Assembly: GCA_009602735.1 (NCBI GenBank)
Contig: WELA01010273.1
Location: 220,011-284,010, forward strand
Origin: Mesotaenium endlicherianum
Taxonomy: Eukaryota; Streptophyta; Zygnematophyceae; Zygnematales; Mesotaeniaceae
Reading direction: 5' to 3'
DNA: 64,000 nucleotides
Shown: in pieces, positions 41,990 to 53,344 of the stretch
Layout of the letters: each line of letters starts with the position of its first letter
Numbering within the stretch: the first letter of the stretch is position 1
Made by a program: the position numbers and the translations under genes
The notes under the pieces: model-generated
The model's database searches: none
Told to the model about the DNA's origin: nothing
The model's input: only the letters and a program-made list of their open reading frames with translations

Positions 41990-44900
41990 AATGACAGTTA
42001 GGGAGGTGTGCCAGCTGCCCGATGATGGAACCGCTTCAACGTCCCTTTGGCATTGGTCAGCTGGTCTTTAAACTCCCAAGTGTCTCCAGAGGCATCATGT
42101 AAAGTCATAGGTTTATAAAGTGCATTTTTTAATTTCATGAAAGTATGTTTTGATTGTATAGTAGTGTAGAGTGCATTTTTGTGGTCATTTTGATATAATG
42201 TTCATCGAATTTGGTCAAGTATTGAGAGAGTTACGGATTTCTGAAGTTTAATTAGTTTTGAGGTCGGTTGACGACTGTCCTTAATTCGCGGTGAGCGCGA
42301 CCGTCGGATTGACCGACAGCGTCGAGCGATCTGGCCCGTTAGAATGAACTCGAACCTTCACGTAAGTTCGGCTGACGCGAAGTGCCGACTAGGTCGATTT
42401 ACCTAGAAGTTTCGGTTTAGCCTAGCGCGTCTAAGATATATTATTTTAGTAATGTCGATGCATGTATGTGGACGTCAAATCGGCCCGACTCGTCAGATTA
42501 GACTGATCTGGCTTACTCACGAATATTCTGGAAGGGACGATTTGACGAACACTTGGGAAAATCCGTAGCTTCCTCCTAGAGGGGAGCACTGAGGCAGAAA
42601 ATTATAAATAGGCATAACTTCTTTGTTTTTTATCACTTTTCACTTCTGTAAATTCCTACGGGTTTGTAAGGACAAGGCCTTTCATCCTACATCATTTGTG
42701 AGCAGTTTCTTGCCACTCAAAATGTTAAGCTTTCTTAGCAGTATGCCGCTGCACTCTTGAGTATGATTGCAACTAGCTTTGTTCCTCGTGAGTCACTACG
42801 CTTCCACTAGGGCACTCGACCCCTTTCACATCGTACCCCTTCCATCTGACCAGGTACTTCATGACATATTTAGATGATCGACAGATAGAGCGAGCGTCTA
42901 AAATCTCGTCGACCTCATATTCCTCAGCGTCACCATGCCTGACAGCGGGGACCGGTCCCGGTTGGACGAGTCACCGACCGGTGAACAGTGTGACACCTTT
43001 GATGTACGATTCCAGGAAGGAGACATTAAAGATCGGGTGACCTTTGTATTCTGCTGACATGTTCAGTTTGTAAGCATTCTGAACGACACGGCGCACCACC
43101 GAATATGGACTGACCCAGACCGGACCAAGCTTTTTCTTGACCACACGAGGCAGGTACAGGTGTTGAGAATGCAATTTGACCAAATCGCTCTTAGAAAATG
43201 TCAGCTCTCGACGGTGCTGATTAGCGTATTTTTGTTGATTTTCTTAAACTTTGTGCAGGTTCTGTTGGACTTCTGACAGGGTGTCAGCGAACTCCTGGGT
43301 TAATTGTAGGGAGACCGGATTGACAATCCCTTTAGGATGAGTTAAAGACTCCCCTAGTAAATCTGAAGGAGATTTAGGGACTCTACCCAGGCTCAACTCA
43401 AAAGGAGTCTTGCCCGTTGACGCATGCACCACACTGTTGACCGCAAACTGGAGTTGAGGCAAAAGGTCATCCCAATCATCTTGTTTTTGGTTAATATATG
43501 CTCTCACCACCTCTTGAAAACTCTGCAAGTTCTTCCAGTCTGCCCATCAGTCTGAGGGTGGCTTGCTGTGTTGAGCAGCTGTTTGACTCCCATTAACTCC
43601 ATTAAAGCTCTCGAGAACTTAGAGGTAAATTTTGAGTCTCTATCTGAGATGATTATAGAGGGTAGCCCATGTTGGCATACTCCATGGTTGTAGAACGATC
43701 TTGTTGTTTCGAGTGCAGTTACTTTGAGAGTTGTGGGGACAAAAATGACCATTTTTGTCAGTTTATCCACAACTACCAGTATCGAATCATGCCCATTGGC
43801 AGTTCGTGGTAGTGTTACCACCCAGTCCATGGATATTGTTTTCCAGCGTTCGGCTGGGATGGGCAGCGGTTGTAAAAGACCCCCCGGTGGTGTGTGCCTA
43901 GATTTATTTATGTGACACCGATCACCGAACTTGACATATTTTAAGAAATCCCGAGGCAACCCATCCCAATGATAATGTTTTGCCATTTTGCCAACAGTTT
44001 AGGCCTGCCCCAAATGCCCATCCAGTAAACTGTCATGCGCTTGACTGAGTAAGAGGGACGTTATTTCCAATTTATTAGGAATGACCAGCTTCAGCTTGCC
44101 TAAAGTGGTTTCAGTCACCCAGACCCCTCTCTTTAGCCTATACCCGAGTGCAGTAGCAGGACACACACCATCAGTGGGGTTGGGCTCAAATGTTGGGTCA
44201 GAAAGGTAGGCTTTCCTAAGTTGTTCCAGAAAGGACTTTTTCACCTTTAGTGAAGTGATTGCACAAAGAATTTTATCTACAACATGCTGACTAAAGTTCC
44301 TTTCTTGCAAGTTAGGTCTTCTAGAATGTGCATCAGCAAGATTTAACTTCCCTGGTTTGTAGTCAATTTGGACTTGGATTGCTCCAGCATCTGGATCCAG
44401 CGGTTCTCCCTCCTCAACAGCTTGGACTTCTTCTGAAAGTGAGTCAGAGCTAGATGATCTGTAATCACCTAAAAAGCTGTACCATGTACGTATGCTCTCC
44501 AATGTTTGAGCACATGAATGATAGCAAGCAGCTCTTTATCATGCACGGAATAGTTAATTTCAGCTAGGTTGAATTTCATAGACTCATACAGCACAGGGTG
44601 CCACTCCTGCCGTACCTTATCATCCTTTGTGGTGTTGTCAGCAGGCTGCAACAAAATAGCACCCATGGCAAAGTCAGAAGCATCAGCAACCACCTGCACA
44701 GGTTTGCTGGCGTCATACACGGCTAGCACTGGAGCAAAACAAAGACCACTTTAAGGGTCTGGAAGGCAGCCTGTTGCTCTCCCCCCCTATGACTTTCTTA
44801 GTAAGGTCAGTTAGTTTTACTGGCCTTTGTAGAATAATTCTCAATAAATCTCCTATAGTAGTTAGCCAACCCAAGGAAGGATCTAACTTCAGAGACAGAC

Positions 44901-46600
44901 TGTGGTATTGGCCAGACCCTTATGGTCTGGACTTTCTTAGGATCCACACCGATGTCTTCTCTACTGATAACGTGGCCTACAAATTCACTACTTTACTTGA
45001 AGAAATCACACTTTCTCAATTTAGCATATAAGTGATTTCTTCTTAGAGTGTCCATGACTGTCCTTAAGTGTTCAGCATGCTCAACTTCATCTTTAGAGAA
45101 AATAAAAATATCATCCGAGAAGACTTGCACAAACTTATCCAGGTAAGGTCTGAAAATGTCATTCATAGCACCCATGAAGGTTGCTGAAGCATTAGTCAGT
45201 CCAAATGGCATCACGTTAAACTCGTAGTGTTCATAACGTGTGCGGAAGGCACTCTTGTGTTCATCTCCGTCAGCAATTTTGATTGGATGATAACCACTCT
45301 TGAGATCTATCTTACTGAACACTTTAGCACCAAACAGGGTATCAAGCAAGTCCTCGATTCTAGGTATAGCATACTTATTCTTTACTATAATTTTGTGAAG
45401 AACTCTATAGTCCACACACATCCGCATACTTCCATCCTTTTTCTTAACAAATAGGATGGGTGCGCCATGCGGTGATTTTCTAAAGGAAATATAACCATTT
45501 TCCTCGAGCTCTGCAATTTGTGTTTTCAACTCTTTGCTCTCCACATAAGACAAGCCATACGTGCATTGCCAAGGTGGCTGACTCCCAGGTAGTAAATTAA
45601 TCCTATGATCTACTTCCCTCTTAGGGGGTATACCTGGAGGCATATAAAAAATATCATTGTACTGAGCAACAATCTCTGCAGTAGTAGGGTGCTCCGGAGG
45701 ACTTACCTTTTTCTCAACCACTTCTTTAGATTGAGGAGATACCTCTCTTTGTAGCAGACGAAACATTCTGTCTTCCTTCTGGTCCCAGCTTTTGATGAAC
45801 TCCATTGCATTCATTATTTTGCATCCTCCTGGTGGCTTCTTCTTTCCTTCATTTGCCATCCGTACAGGACAACAGGAAGAGCACTGGTGGGTGCCATGTA
45901 AGTCTGCCCATCACTGGCTCCTCTGACTTCAACTAAACCTCTGCTCAAACACACTTTAGCTTGATGTTTATTCAACCAGGACCTGCCTAGCACGAGATCA
46001 CAAAAGCCAGTGTTGAGTACCTCCAATGTATGCATTTCAGTTAGAACTGCAATGCCAGAACCTAACTGGACCTCAATAGGTTTGGTTATAATTCCTCCCG
46101 GGATACTTGAGGCATCTCCAAGGAATACTTTCTATTTCCTTGGGTGACAGTAGGCACCCTTAGCCGCTTAACTAAGTCCTTATGGATAAAAGTATGTGAC
46201 GCCCCTCCGTCCCTCACCTTCCTACCTGCAATCATGCAATGTAGTAGGATAGGGGGGGATTGAGTTTTTATGACTTTCGCATTGTTTTCCCAACTTAGCA
46301 AAGAAATGTTGGACATCAAGTGGAACAAAATCATCCAGAGTGTGCAATCTATGGAGGTGTATATTGTTGATGGTCTCCTTGATCTGTTTGTCAGGCATGC
46401 ATAGTGAATCCAGTTCAGCAAGACCCATAATACATGCTGCGAGGGCAGCTACTGACGCCTCACTATCTCTAGCATCCTCACAGTCAATAGACTGGATTAC
46501 TGACTGTTGCTGTCTTTTAAAGGTTGGTCTTTTCTCTCGACCTTTGGGAGCTGCTTGATTGGACACTGCTCTCTGAAGTGACCCGTCTGCTGGCAATGGA
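41990..46600 (-). pseudogene. pol: Family B protease to chromodomain remains (B5)
   Basis: From right to left on the minus strand: protease (DGGASHTFIHKDLVKRL near 46170), RT ([13 protein letters not shown] near 45400, [16 protein letters not shown] near 45210), RNase H ([15 protein letters not shown] near 44680), integrase ([17 protein letters not shown] near 43800, [12 protein letters not shown] near 43650), and the integrase tail and chromodomain (42000-43190), the latter split by the solo C LTR. It has many breaks. Confidence 0.87.
42098..42828 (+). repeat. Solo family C LTR in B5 chromodomain
   Basis: A 731-bp LTR reads TGTAAAGTCATAGG...GACCCCTTTCA. The flanks CATCA (42093-42097) and CATCG (42829-42833) are a 5-bp duplication with one mismatch. 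It lies in the chromodomain coding region of B5 and is the evidence that fixes both ends of the family C LTR. Confidence 0.92.
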
Positions 46601-47946
46601 AGCAAACAGATTTTGCACAGGCTGGTCTCGGCTTAGTCCTACCACCACCTCTTCCATAGCCGCTTCAAGAGAAACCACTTATACCTCTAGACTGTATGGC
46701 ATTATACTCATACTCATATCCATCACCCTGATCATCCTCAGCCTGGTCTCCTTTAATTGCATTGGAGGAATCGTGGGGCTTTTTGACAATCTTAGACACC
46801 AACGCATTACTCTGGCCCTTGTAATTGAACTGCTGCTGATCCCAGGCATCAGCATCCTGGATCAAGTCAGCCAATTTCTCATACTTCTTCTCAGCGAAAT
46901 GACCAGAGACTTCGGATTTCAAGCCATACCTGAAGTATGCTATCCTATACCGTTCTGGCAAGTTTGGCTGTTTCATCATGTTCTCCTGGAAATTTTGAGC
47001 AAACTCAGCAACTGAAGTGGTCTGCTTCAGTGTTAGGGAGATCATCGCATAGTTTGCTTTCTCCTGCTGGTTGATGACATCAAACTTCTCATGCAACTTC
47101 TCGACAAACTCTACCCACGTAGGGTCACCAAGTTGCTGAGCCTTACGCTCTCCTTTCCAGTATAGCCACCAGTCGGCGGCACTTCCTTTCAGTAGCGCAC
47201 CGGTGTGCCTGACCTTCTCGTAATCTTGCAGTTTTGGGTAGTTCTCTAGCCACTGCTCAACATCAGCGAAAAACTTGATCAGGTAATTTTGGTTTCCCTC
47301 AGGATCATAGTCCTTGGGAGGTTTTGGCTTAGGCCTACTAGGCCCTCTGCCACCACCACCAGTGGTTTGAAAACCCAGTTGGTCTCTGTCCCGCTGCGGT
47401 GACATTGTGATTCTTTTGTCCTCCTGTTGGGACTGATACATGCTCGCCATTTGCAATTGCATTTGCACAAATAATGCTCCAAAATCCACACTCTGAGGTG
47501 GGAGTCTAGCAAATGCAGCAGTAGCAGTGGCATCCACTCGCTCAGCAGTGTCCTCAACAGTCCCTCTCGCTCCTGCAGCAGCCATTCCTGCCGCATTCAG
47601 CCTGTCACGAATTCGACCTCGAGGAACATTGAGTTGTACAGTAGGAGGTGGGTTCAGAACATTGGCCCTTGCTGCCATAAGTTCTTCGAGAGTGCGCTCG
47701 TCCGCTGGCTGTCCTTCCCTCCGTTCTGTATCTTCAGCAGCTTTTGCTAATCGTTCGACTTCTAGTCTGACTCTTTCCTCCTCAGCCTGCTGTGCTGCGA
47801 CTGCAGGAATAGCAGCTGCCTCATCTGCAGCCTCTCTAACTGCAGTATCTGCCACTGCTTCAGAATAGGTACGGGTTCGCGCTACACAGCTTTCAACCTG
47901 ATTTCTGACATTCTTGTTATCCTGGTTCTCTATGTCAGTTGCTAGT
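46500..47946 (-). pseudogene. gag: Family B gag (B5)
   Basis: Most of gag is open on the minus strand (46665-47855): an Ala/Glu-rich helical N-terminal part, a Gly-Arg linker, the capsid region (GSAADWWLYWKGERKAQQLGD, LHEKFDVINQQEKANYAMIS) and YRIAYFRYGLKSEVSGHFAEK. The knuckle part follows to about 46540. It is close to B6 gag, around 85-90% in residues by eye. It is a broken copy with few breaks. Confidence 0.88.
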
Positions 47947-48001
47947 ATGAGACCTTGTCCTTACCATACAAAGAAGACTGTGATAACGGCTTGGATACCA
48001 C

Positions 48002-48718
48002 CAAAAGGAATCTACTTACCAAATAGGCGATTAACAGTTAAAAAGATCTTTATATCAGCAAGTAATCTTTATGGTATTTTTTGTTAAATTGTTCAACAGC
48101 AAAAGACAACACACTAGCAGTGGACAATACCTGCAAGTCAAATGGATGTAAACTAGCATCAATAATGCAACCAGTAAATTTGTACATAAGCAAGGCAAGA
48201 AGACAGTGCATATCAATGGCTTCTCGCCTTGGATTCAGATCTCTCTCCGTAAGCTGTACAAGAGAGTTGGCCTCATTTTTTAATGCCGAACTCGAGAGCA
48301 GTACCTAGCATATGTACATGGAATGAGTTACTGTTCAATGCCCAGTGCGATGGCACCACCTACTCGGGAGTTAACCACGTTGGTAGGACCTCGGTTAACC
48401 AAATCCACCGCCATCTCCCATCATCCCGAATCGCCATCCATCCTATGGATGTCATCTGGCCATTCATCTAGCACACCACCCTTAGATGCATATTTAGGCA
48501 ATTTGCTGCTACCGAGTACGGATGTCAGCTGGCTGCCACAGAATGCGTCAGCAAGCTGACCTAAGTTGACTTCAGCCTGCTGCACCCGGCTGAGTCACTA
48601 AACTGATCATTTTATAAAGTCTAGCAAACTCAATATTAACTAAAGTTCAGCAAGCTGAACTTATGTAACTATTGTATTTAGATGAATATTAAATCTACCA
48701 ATATATTGATTCATTACA
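48002..48718 (-). repeat. Family B 5' LTR (B5)
   Basis: A 717-bp LTR next to a decayed primer-binding site and gag leader. It pairs with 39054-39771. Confidence 0.9.
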
Positions 48719-49920
48719 TCTAGACTGCATAGCATCATACTCGTACTCATACTCATCACTTCGATCGTTTGCAGCCTGATCTTCTTCAATTGCATTGTAG
48801 GAACCATGGGGCTTTTTGACATTCTTAGACACCAAAGCATTACTCTGGCGCTTGTGATTGAATTGCTCCTGATCCTAGGAATCAGCATCTTGGATCAAGT
48901 CAGTCAATTTCTCGTATTCATTTTCAACAAAATGACCTGAGACCTCGGGTTTCAAGTCATACGTGAAGTATGCTATCCTATACCGCTCTGGCAATTCTGG
49001 GTGCTTCGTCATGTTCTCCTGAAACTTCTGAGCAAACTCAGTAAGTGAAGTGGTCCGGAGATCATTGCATAAATAGCCATCACCTATTGATTGATAATAT
49101 CAAACATCTCATGCAGCTTCTCGACAAATTCTACCCAAGTAGGGTCATCGAGTTGTTGAGCCTTATGCTCTCTCTTCCAATACAGCCACCAATCTGCTGC
49201 ACTGCATTTCAGTAGAACACCTGTGTGCCTGACCTTCTCCTAGTCTTGCAATTCTGGGTAGTTCTCCAGCCACTGCTCAACATCATCAAGAATCTTGATC
49301 AGGTAAAACTTTCTGGTTTCCTCAGGGTCATAGTCCTGAGAAGGTTTTGGCTTAGGCTTACTAGGCCCTCTGCCACCACCATTAATGATTTGAGAACCCA
49401 GTTGGTCTCTGTCACGCAACAATGCCATTATGATCCTTTTGTCCTCCAGTTGGGACTAACACAGGCTCGCCATTTGCAATGGCATATGCACAAATAAAGC
49501 TCCCAGATCTACATTCTGAGGTGGTAGCCCAGCAAACGCAGCAGCTGCAACACCAGCTCTATTAGTAGCAGCTTCGGCATTCTCGATTGCTGCTGTTCCG
49601 ACTATGCTCCTTGCACTCAATTGTCTCCAAATCTGAGAAAGGAATATAACAGTAGGAGATCGATTTTGGAGATTTGCCCCCTCTGCCATCTGCTCTTCCA
49701 CCGTCCTTTTGTTGGGGGCCCTCCTGTTTATTGCCTCTTCTACCTCCTTGGCTACACGCTCATCCTCAGCAAGCTGAGCGGCTACTGTAGCGAGAGTTGC
49801 TGCCTCCCTTGCAGCTTCTCTAGCTTTTGCATCATGCAACATTTTTAAGTAGGTACGGGGTCCAAAGACGCGACTTTCGTCTTGCCCTTCCACAACGTTA
49901 TCATTGTCCTCACCCTCCAT
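48719..49920 (-). pseudogene. gag: Family B gag, main part (B4)
   Basis: Continuing B4 gag from 39048 across B5: the capsid region on the minus strand, Ala/Glu-rich N-terminal part (AREAAREAATLATVAAQLAE), and a start region MEGEDNDNVVEGQDESRV near 49920. It diverges from B5 and B6 gag. It is broken. Confidence 0.83.
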
Positions 49921-49961
49921 CTCCTGAGAGTTGCTAGCTTGAGACCTAGCTTCGATACGAC

Positions 49962-50559
49962 TGAAATGAATCGAGATACCAATACGCGATTAATAAATAG
50001 TGAAAAAACTTTATATCAGCAAGCAATCTTTACAGTACTTTCAGTTGACCGATTCAACAGAAAACAACAACACACTAGCAATGACATTACTCACAAATCA
50101 AATGCAAGTAAACGAGCATCGATCGTGCAATCAGTAAACTCATACATAAGTGAGGTTAGAAGACAGTTCGTATTAATGGCTTCTTGCCTTGGATTCATGT
50201 CCCTCTCAGTAAGTTGTACAAGAGAGTTGGCCTCGTTTTCGAATGCCAAACTTAAGAACAATATCTAGCATATGTACATGGAATGAGCTTAGTGTTCAAC
50301 GGCAAGTGCGAGGACTACGTTGGTAGGCTCTAATCTAATCAAATCCACAGCCATCTCCCATCATCCCGAATTGCCATCCACCTTAAGGGTGTCATCTGGC
50401 CATTCATCTAGCACACCACTTTTAGATGCATAACTAGGCAGTTCGCTGCTACCGAGCACGGCAGTCAACTGACTGTCAAAGAATGTGTCAGCAAGTTGAC
50501 CTAAGTCAACTGGCTGACCTAACTGACTTCAGCTTGCTGCCCCCGGCAGAGTCATTAAA
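49962..50559 (-). repeat. Family B 5' LTR (B4), first part
   Basis: The LTR begins TGAAATGAATCG on the plus strand and is cut at ATTAAA by insertion of B6. The remaining 105 bases are at 59338-59442, and together they make about 703 bp. Confidence 0.9.
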
Positions 50560-51266
50560 TGAAATGAATCGACTTACCAAATAGGCGATTAACGATTAAT
50601 AAAGATCTTTATATCAGCAAGTAATCTTTATGGTACTTTCCGTTAACTGTTTAAACGGCAAAAGGACAATGCACTAGCAGTGAATAATACTCGTCAGTCA
50701 AATGAGAGTAAACTAGCATCAATAATGCAAATCAGTAAACTCATACATAAGCAAGGTTAGAAGACAGTGCGTATCAATGGCTTCTCAGATCTCTCTCAGT
50801 AAGGTGTACAAGAGAGTTGGCCTCGTTTCCGACTCGAGGGCAATGCCTAGCATATGTACATGGAATGAGTTTATTGTTCAACGGTCAATGCGATGGCACC
50901 GCCTACCCGGGAGTTAACCACGTTGGTAGGACCTCGGTTAACCAAATCCACCGCTATCTCCGATCATCCCGAATAGCCATCCATCATAGGGATGTCATCT
51001 GGCTATTCATCTAGCATATCGCACTTAGATGCATATCGAGGCAGTTCGCNTGCTGTTACCGAGTACGGAAGTCAGCTTGCTGTCAAAGAATGTGTCAGCA
51101 GGCTGACTTATATGAAATTTCAGCCTGCTACTTTTTACTGAGTCATTAAACTGATAATTATGTAAAGTCCAGCAGACTGACTATTAACTAAAGTTCAGCA
51201 GGCTGAACTTAATTAACTATTACATTTGAATGAATATAATATCCATTAATATACTGATTCATTACA
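50560..51266 (-). repeat. Family B 3' LTR (B6)
   Basis: A 707-bp LTR, with two small deletions relative to the 5' LTR. It contains a single N at 51050. Confidence 0.93.
51050..51050. other. Single N in the B6 3' LTR
   Basis: The base lies in TTCGC-N-TGCTG, where the partner LTR reads TTTGCTGCTACC. A few bases appear duplicated around it, so it looks like a join made during assembly. Confidence 0.6.
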
Positions 51267-51281
51267 ATCCCTCCAACTTAA
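51267..51281 (-). other. Polypurine tract of B6
   Basis: TTAAGTTGGAGGGAT on the minus strand abuts the 3' LTR. The same tract adjoins the 3' LTRs of B4 and B5. Confidence 0.85.
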
Positions 51282-51379
51282 CTTGTTGTCGCCTCAACAA
51301 CATTAAACTGCAGAAATTTTAAATAAGGGAACCAAACATAACCAGCCTCCCTTACGGACTGCCTCTTCAGCGTGTCACC
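51282..51379 (-). other. Short spacer between extra frame and polypurine tract (B6)
   Basis: About 100 bases without a frame. GTTGTCGCCTCAACAAC contains a small inverted repeat (GTTGT/ACAAC) that recurs in B5 as TTGTCGCCTCGACAA. Confidence 0.5.
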
Positions 51380-53056
51380 TTAAGGGGTTGTTCCTGGGGC
51401 TTCAGGGTCAGGAGACGGAGATCTTGACCTAGATCTGGACAGCCCTCTAGGTCTGTCAGCTGGCCTTCTAAAGAACCCTATTTGCTCTAAAGTTGGCCCT
51501 CGAGGAGAACGGAGGATGGTGGCCTGCTCTTCAACCACTTGGGTGTTGGTTCCCACATAGACAGGCATTCCAGTAGGATGCTGAAATACATTGGCTAGAG
51601 GTACATGCCCCTGAGCGGAGGGGGAGGCTGGCATACCTCTGGCCCACCCGCGTGTCCCTCTTCTGGCACCCCTGTCCTCTGGGGATTTCTGTCTGTGTCT
51701 GCTGCCCAGTACAGTCAGATCAGCTTCTTCCCCTGCTTGGGCAGGAGGGCTGGGGGAGCGAGCGCGGGGTCCAGTTGTCGCCATAACGGGGATCACATTC
51801 CAAACACCTGATCGTGGTTCTTTAGGAAGCGCCCCTGCCTGTCCCTGGGTATCCTGAGTACCTGCTGCTGATGCTTCTCCTCTGCCTTGTTCTTCTTCCT
51901 CATCCTCCTCATCCTCCTCCTCGGAGAGAGTAGGGGTCTCGTCCACTAAGTCGTCCTGCTCCCTAGTAGACATGGAGTAGTCTACCGACCTCCCTTTCTT
52001 AGGGCGCGCTGGAGGTTGCTTGGCCTTCAGCCTACTGATATCTATCCGGCCTGCATTCTTTGCCCATTTGACAAAGGCATGCTTTCCCTTAGAGAAGTAC
52101 TCTCTTCCCCTCCTCCTATGTTCCTTGGTCTCTGCATTCATATTGCTCAGGCATCCATTCAGCCTGGGGTCCCAAGGGGCAATGTGAGGTGGTAGGATGA
52201 GATAGCCGTCTAGGCCATAGTGGAAGTCATCCGGTTGGGCTCGGTCACACTCCTGCTTCTTATTTGTGACGGTCATCCACCTCCAGTCTGTTGGCTGCTG
52301 GTAGTACTGGGGTCCGTGCTCAGCCTTCCTCAGTTTACACGGGAACCAGTGGGGAGAGAACATCTGCTGTCCTGCTTCCCTGGCCAAGTACTCCCAGCTC
52401 CTTCTCTCAACTTCATTGTGAGCTGGCAAGAGTGTGAGGTAGAATACCGTATCCTCAAAGCTATCGGGCCGCATGCTCACCATCCGGATGAGTCTCTGAT
52501 CTCCCACTATTCCCGGTATGGGGACCGGCTTGTCCTCTGAATCATCTGCGAGATACCGGGCCTGCTCTGCTGTATAGCCCACCATCTTAGCATAATCTTC
52601 GTAAAGGACCACGCCGGTGTGTGTCTCGATGTACCTATCCAGTGCTGTAGCTCCTTCCTTCTGTAGCAGTGTTGTCTGTTCCAGCCTGTTGATCTCCTGG
52701 GCTGCCAGCAATGCTTCCTTCAGGTTATCGAAGTTTTGGCCACCCACCACAGTATACTTGTAAGTGGCCAAGCTCTTCTGTCTGTTCGCTTCAATCTTTT
52801 TCCTTTCCTCCTCTTCTGCCGCTGCCGCTTCTTCTTGCTGTTTCTTCTTTCTCTCCTCCTCAGCCTTCGTGAGGTTTTCCGCTTCCTGATCCTTCTTCCT
52901 CTGTGCCTCTTCTGCCGCCTCTTGTTGCTTGCGGACCCTTTCTTGTTCTCTCCTGGTGAGGGACGTCGCCGCCAGCTCCTTCAGGTATTGCTCCATTGTC
53001 CTCCTGGCTTCTTCTGCCTTGCGCTTTCTGTCCTCCTTTTGTGTGGTGGGCGCCAT
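51380..53056 (-). CDS. Family B extra 3' protein, whole (558 residues, unknown function)
   Basis: I chose the start MAPTTQKEDRKRKAEE because AG|G directly precedes this ATG and the B2, B4 and B5 copies start at the same place; an in-frame ATG lies eight codons upstream. Residues 8-95 are a Lys/Glu/Arg/Ala/Gln coiled coil. Residues 97-335 are a conserved core with YEDYAKMVGYT (152-162), PIPGIVG (179-185), NEVERRSWEYLARE (214-227), PTDWRWMT (255-262), LPPHIAPWDPRLNG (288-301) and FSKGKHAFVKWA (321-332). Residues 376-392 are Asp/Glu-rich. GHVPLANVFQHPTGMPVYV begins at 483 and the end is Arg-Ser rich (RSRSRSPSPDP). There is no signal peptide or membrane segment, so an envelope role is unlikely. 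It lies downstream of the chromodomain in five family B copies. I know no family for it. It could be an RNA-binding or nuclear accessory factor, but that is speculation. Confidence 0.88.
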   Translation of the reverse strand: MAPTTQKEDRKRKAEEARRTMEQYLKELAATSLTRREQERVRKQQEAAEEAQRKKDQEAENLTKAEEERKKKQQEEAAAAEEEERKKIEANRQKSLATYKYTVVGGQNFDNLKEALLAAQEINRLEQTTLLQKEGATALDRYIETHTGVVLYEDYAKMVGYTAEQARYLADDSEDKPVPIPGIVGDQRLIRMVSMRPDSFEDTVFYLTLLPAHNEVERRSWEYLAREAGQQMFSPHWFPCKLRKAEHGPQYYQQPTDWRWMTVTNKKQECDRAQPDDFHYGLDGYLILPPHIAPWDPRLNGCLSNMNAETKEHRRRGREYFSKGKHAFVKWAKNAGRIDISRLKAKQPPARPKKGRSVDYSMSTREQDDLVDETPTLSEEEDEEDEEEEQGRGEASAAGTQDTQGQAGALPKEPRSGVWNVIPVMATTGPRARSPSPPAQAGEEADLTVLGSRHRQKSPEDRGARRGTRGWARGMPASPSAQGHVPLANVFQHPTGMPVYVGTNTQVVEEQATILRSPRGPTLEQIGFFRRPADRPRGLSRSRSRSPSPDPEAPGTTP

Positions 53057-53087
53057 CCTGCACATGTAACCAGGGCACAAGTTAGTA
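53057..53087 (-). promoter_or_regulatory. Candidate branch point and splice acceptor for the extra frame (B6)
   Basis: On the minus strand TACTAAC (53081-53087) is followed 22 nt later by GCAG|G and at once by the ATG. The distance and motifs fit a plant 3' splice site. LTR elements with a gene after pol are known to express it from a spliced RNA; use of this site is inferred. Confidence 0.55.
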
Positions 53088-53344
53088 GGATATGGACCTT
53101 TGTCATAGGGATTGCAGGAAGTATGTTAGTATTTAGTATAGTGGCTTCGCTGCTGTTTACCTTACAGGATGATTGCTAAAAGTTGACGTAGTTGCGATGC
53201 GCTACACATAAACACGTAACTGTTCTTTTATCGCTCTCGCTCACTAACTGTCATATATTTTCCCCTCCAACTTAAATGGAGACAGGACCGCCTGTCACCT
53301 TCCCGTGTCAACTGAAATGACAGTTATGGAGGGACTCCAGCGGC
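53057..53344 (-). other. B6 spacer between chromodomain and extra frame
   Basis: No coding frame. It contains one polypurine-like tract (TTTAAGTTGGAGGGGAA on the minus strand, 53260-53276) and a single decayed GTGACAG-type unit (TGACAGTTAGTGAG near 53240-53254). The second tract seen in B2, B4 and B5 is absent, as is most of the array. Confidence 0.6.

Larger units (their letters stand above)
39054..48718 (-). mobile_element. Family B element B5, full structure, inserted in B4 gag (broken)
   Basis: Both LTRs (39054-39771 and 48002-48718), polypurine tract, extra frame, chromodomain, integrase, RNase H, RT, protease and gag are present in order on the minus strand. The flanks TCTTG (39049-39053) and TCTAG (48719-48723) are a 5-bp duplication with one mismatch, inside the gag of B4. 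A solo C LTR lies in its chromodomain. The LTRs differ by about 10% in the part compared by eye. It has more than ten breaks. Confidence 0.9.

Noticed and set aside
51380-53056. Extra frame of family B as an envelope gene
   Set aside because: Its place after pol suits an envelope, but there is no signal peptide, no membrane segment and no Cys pattern; the protein is charged and soluble-looking.
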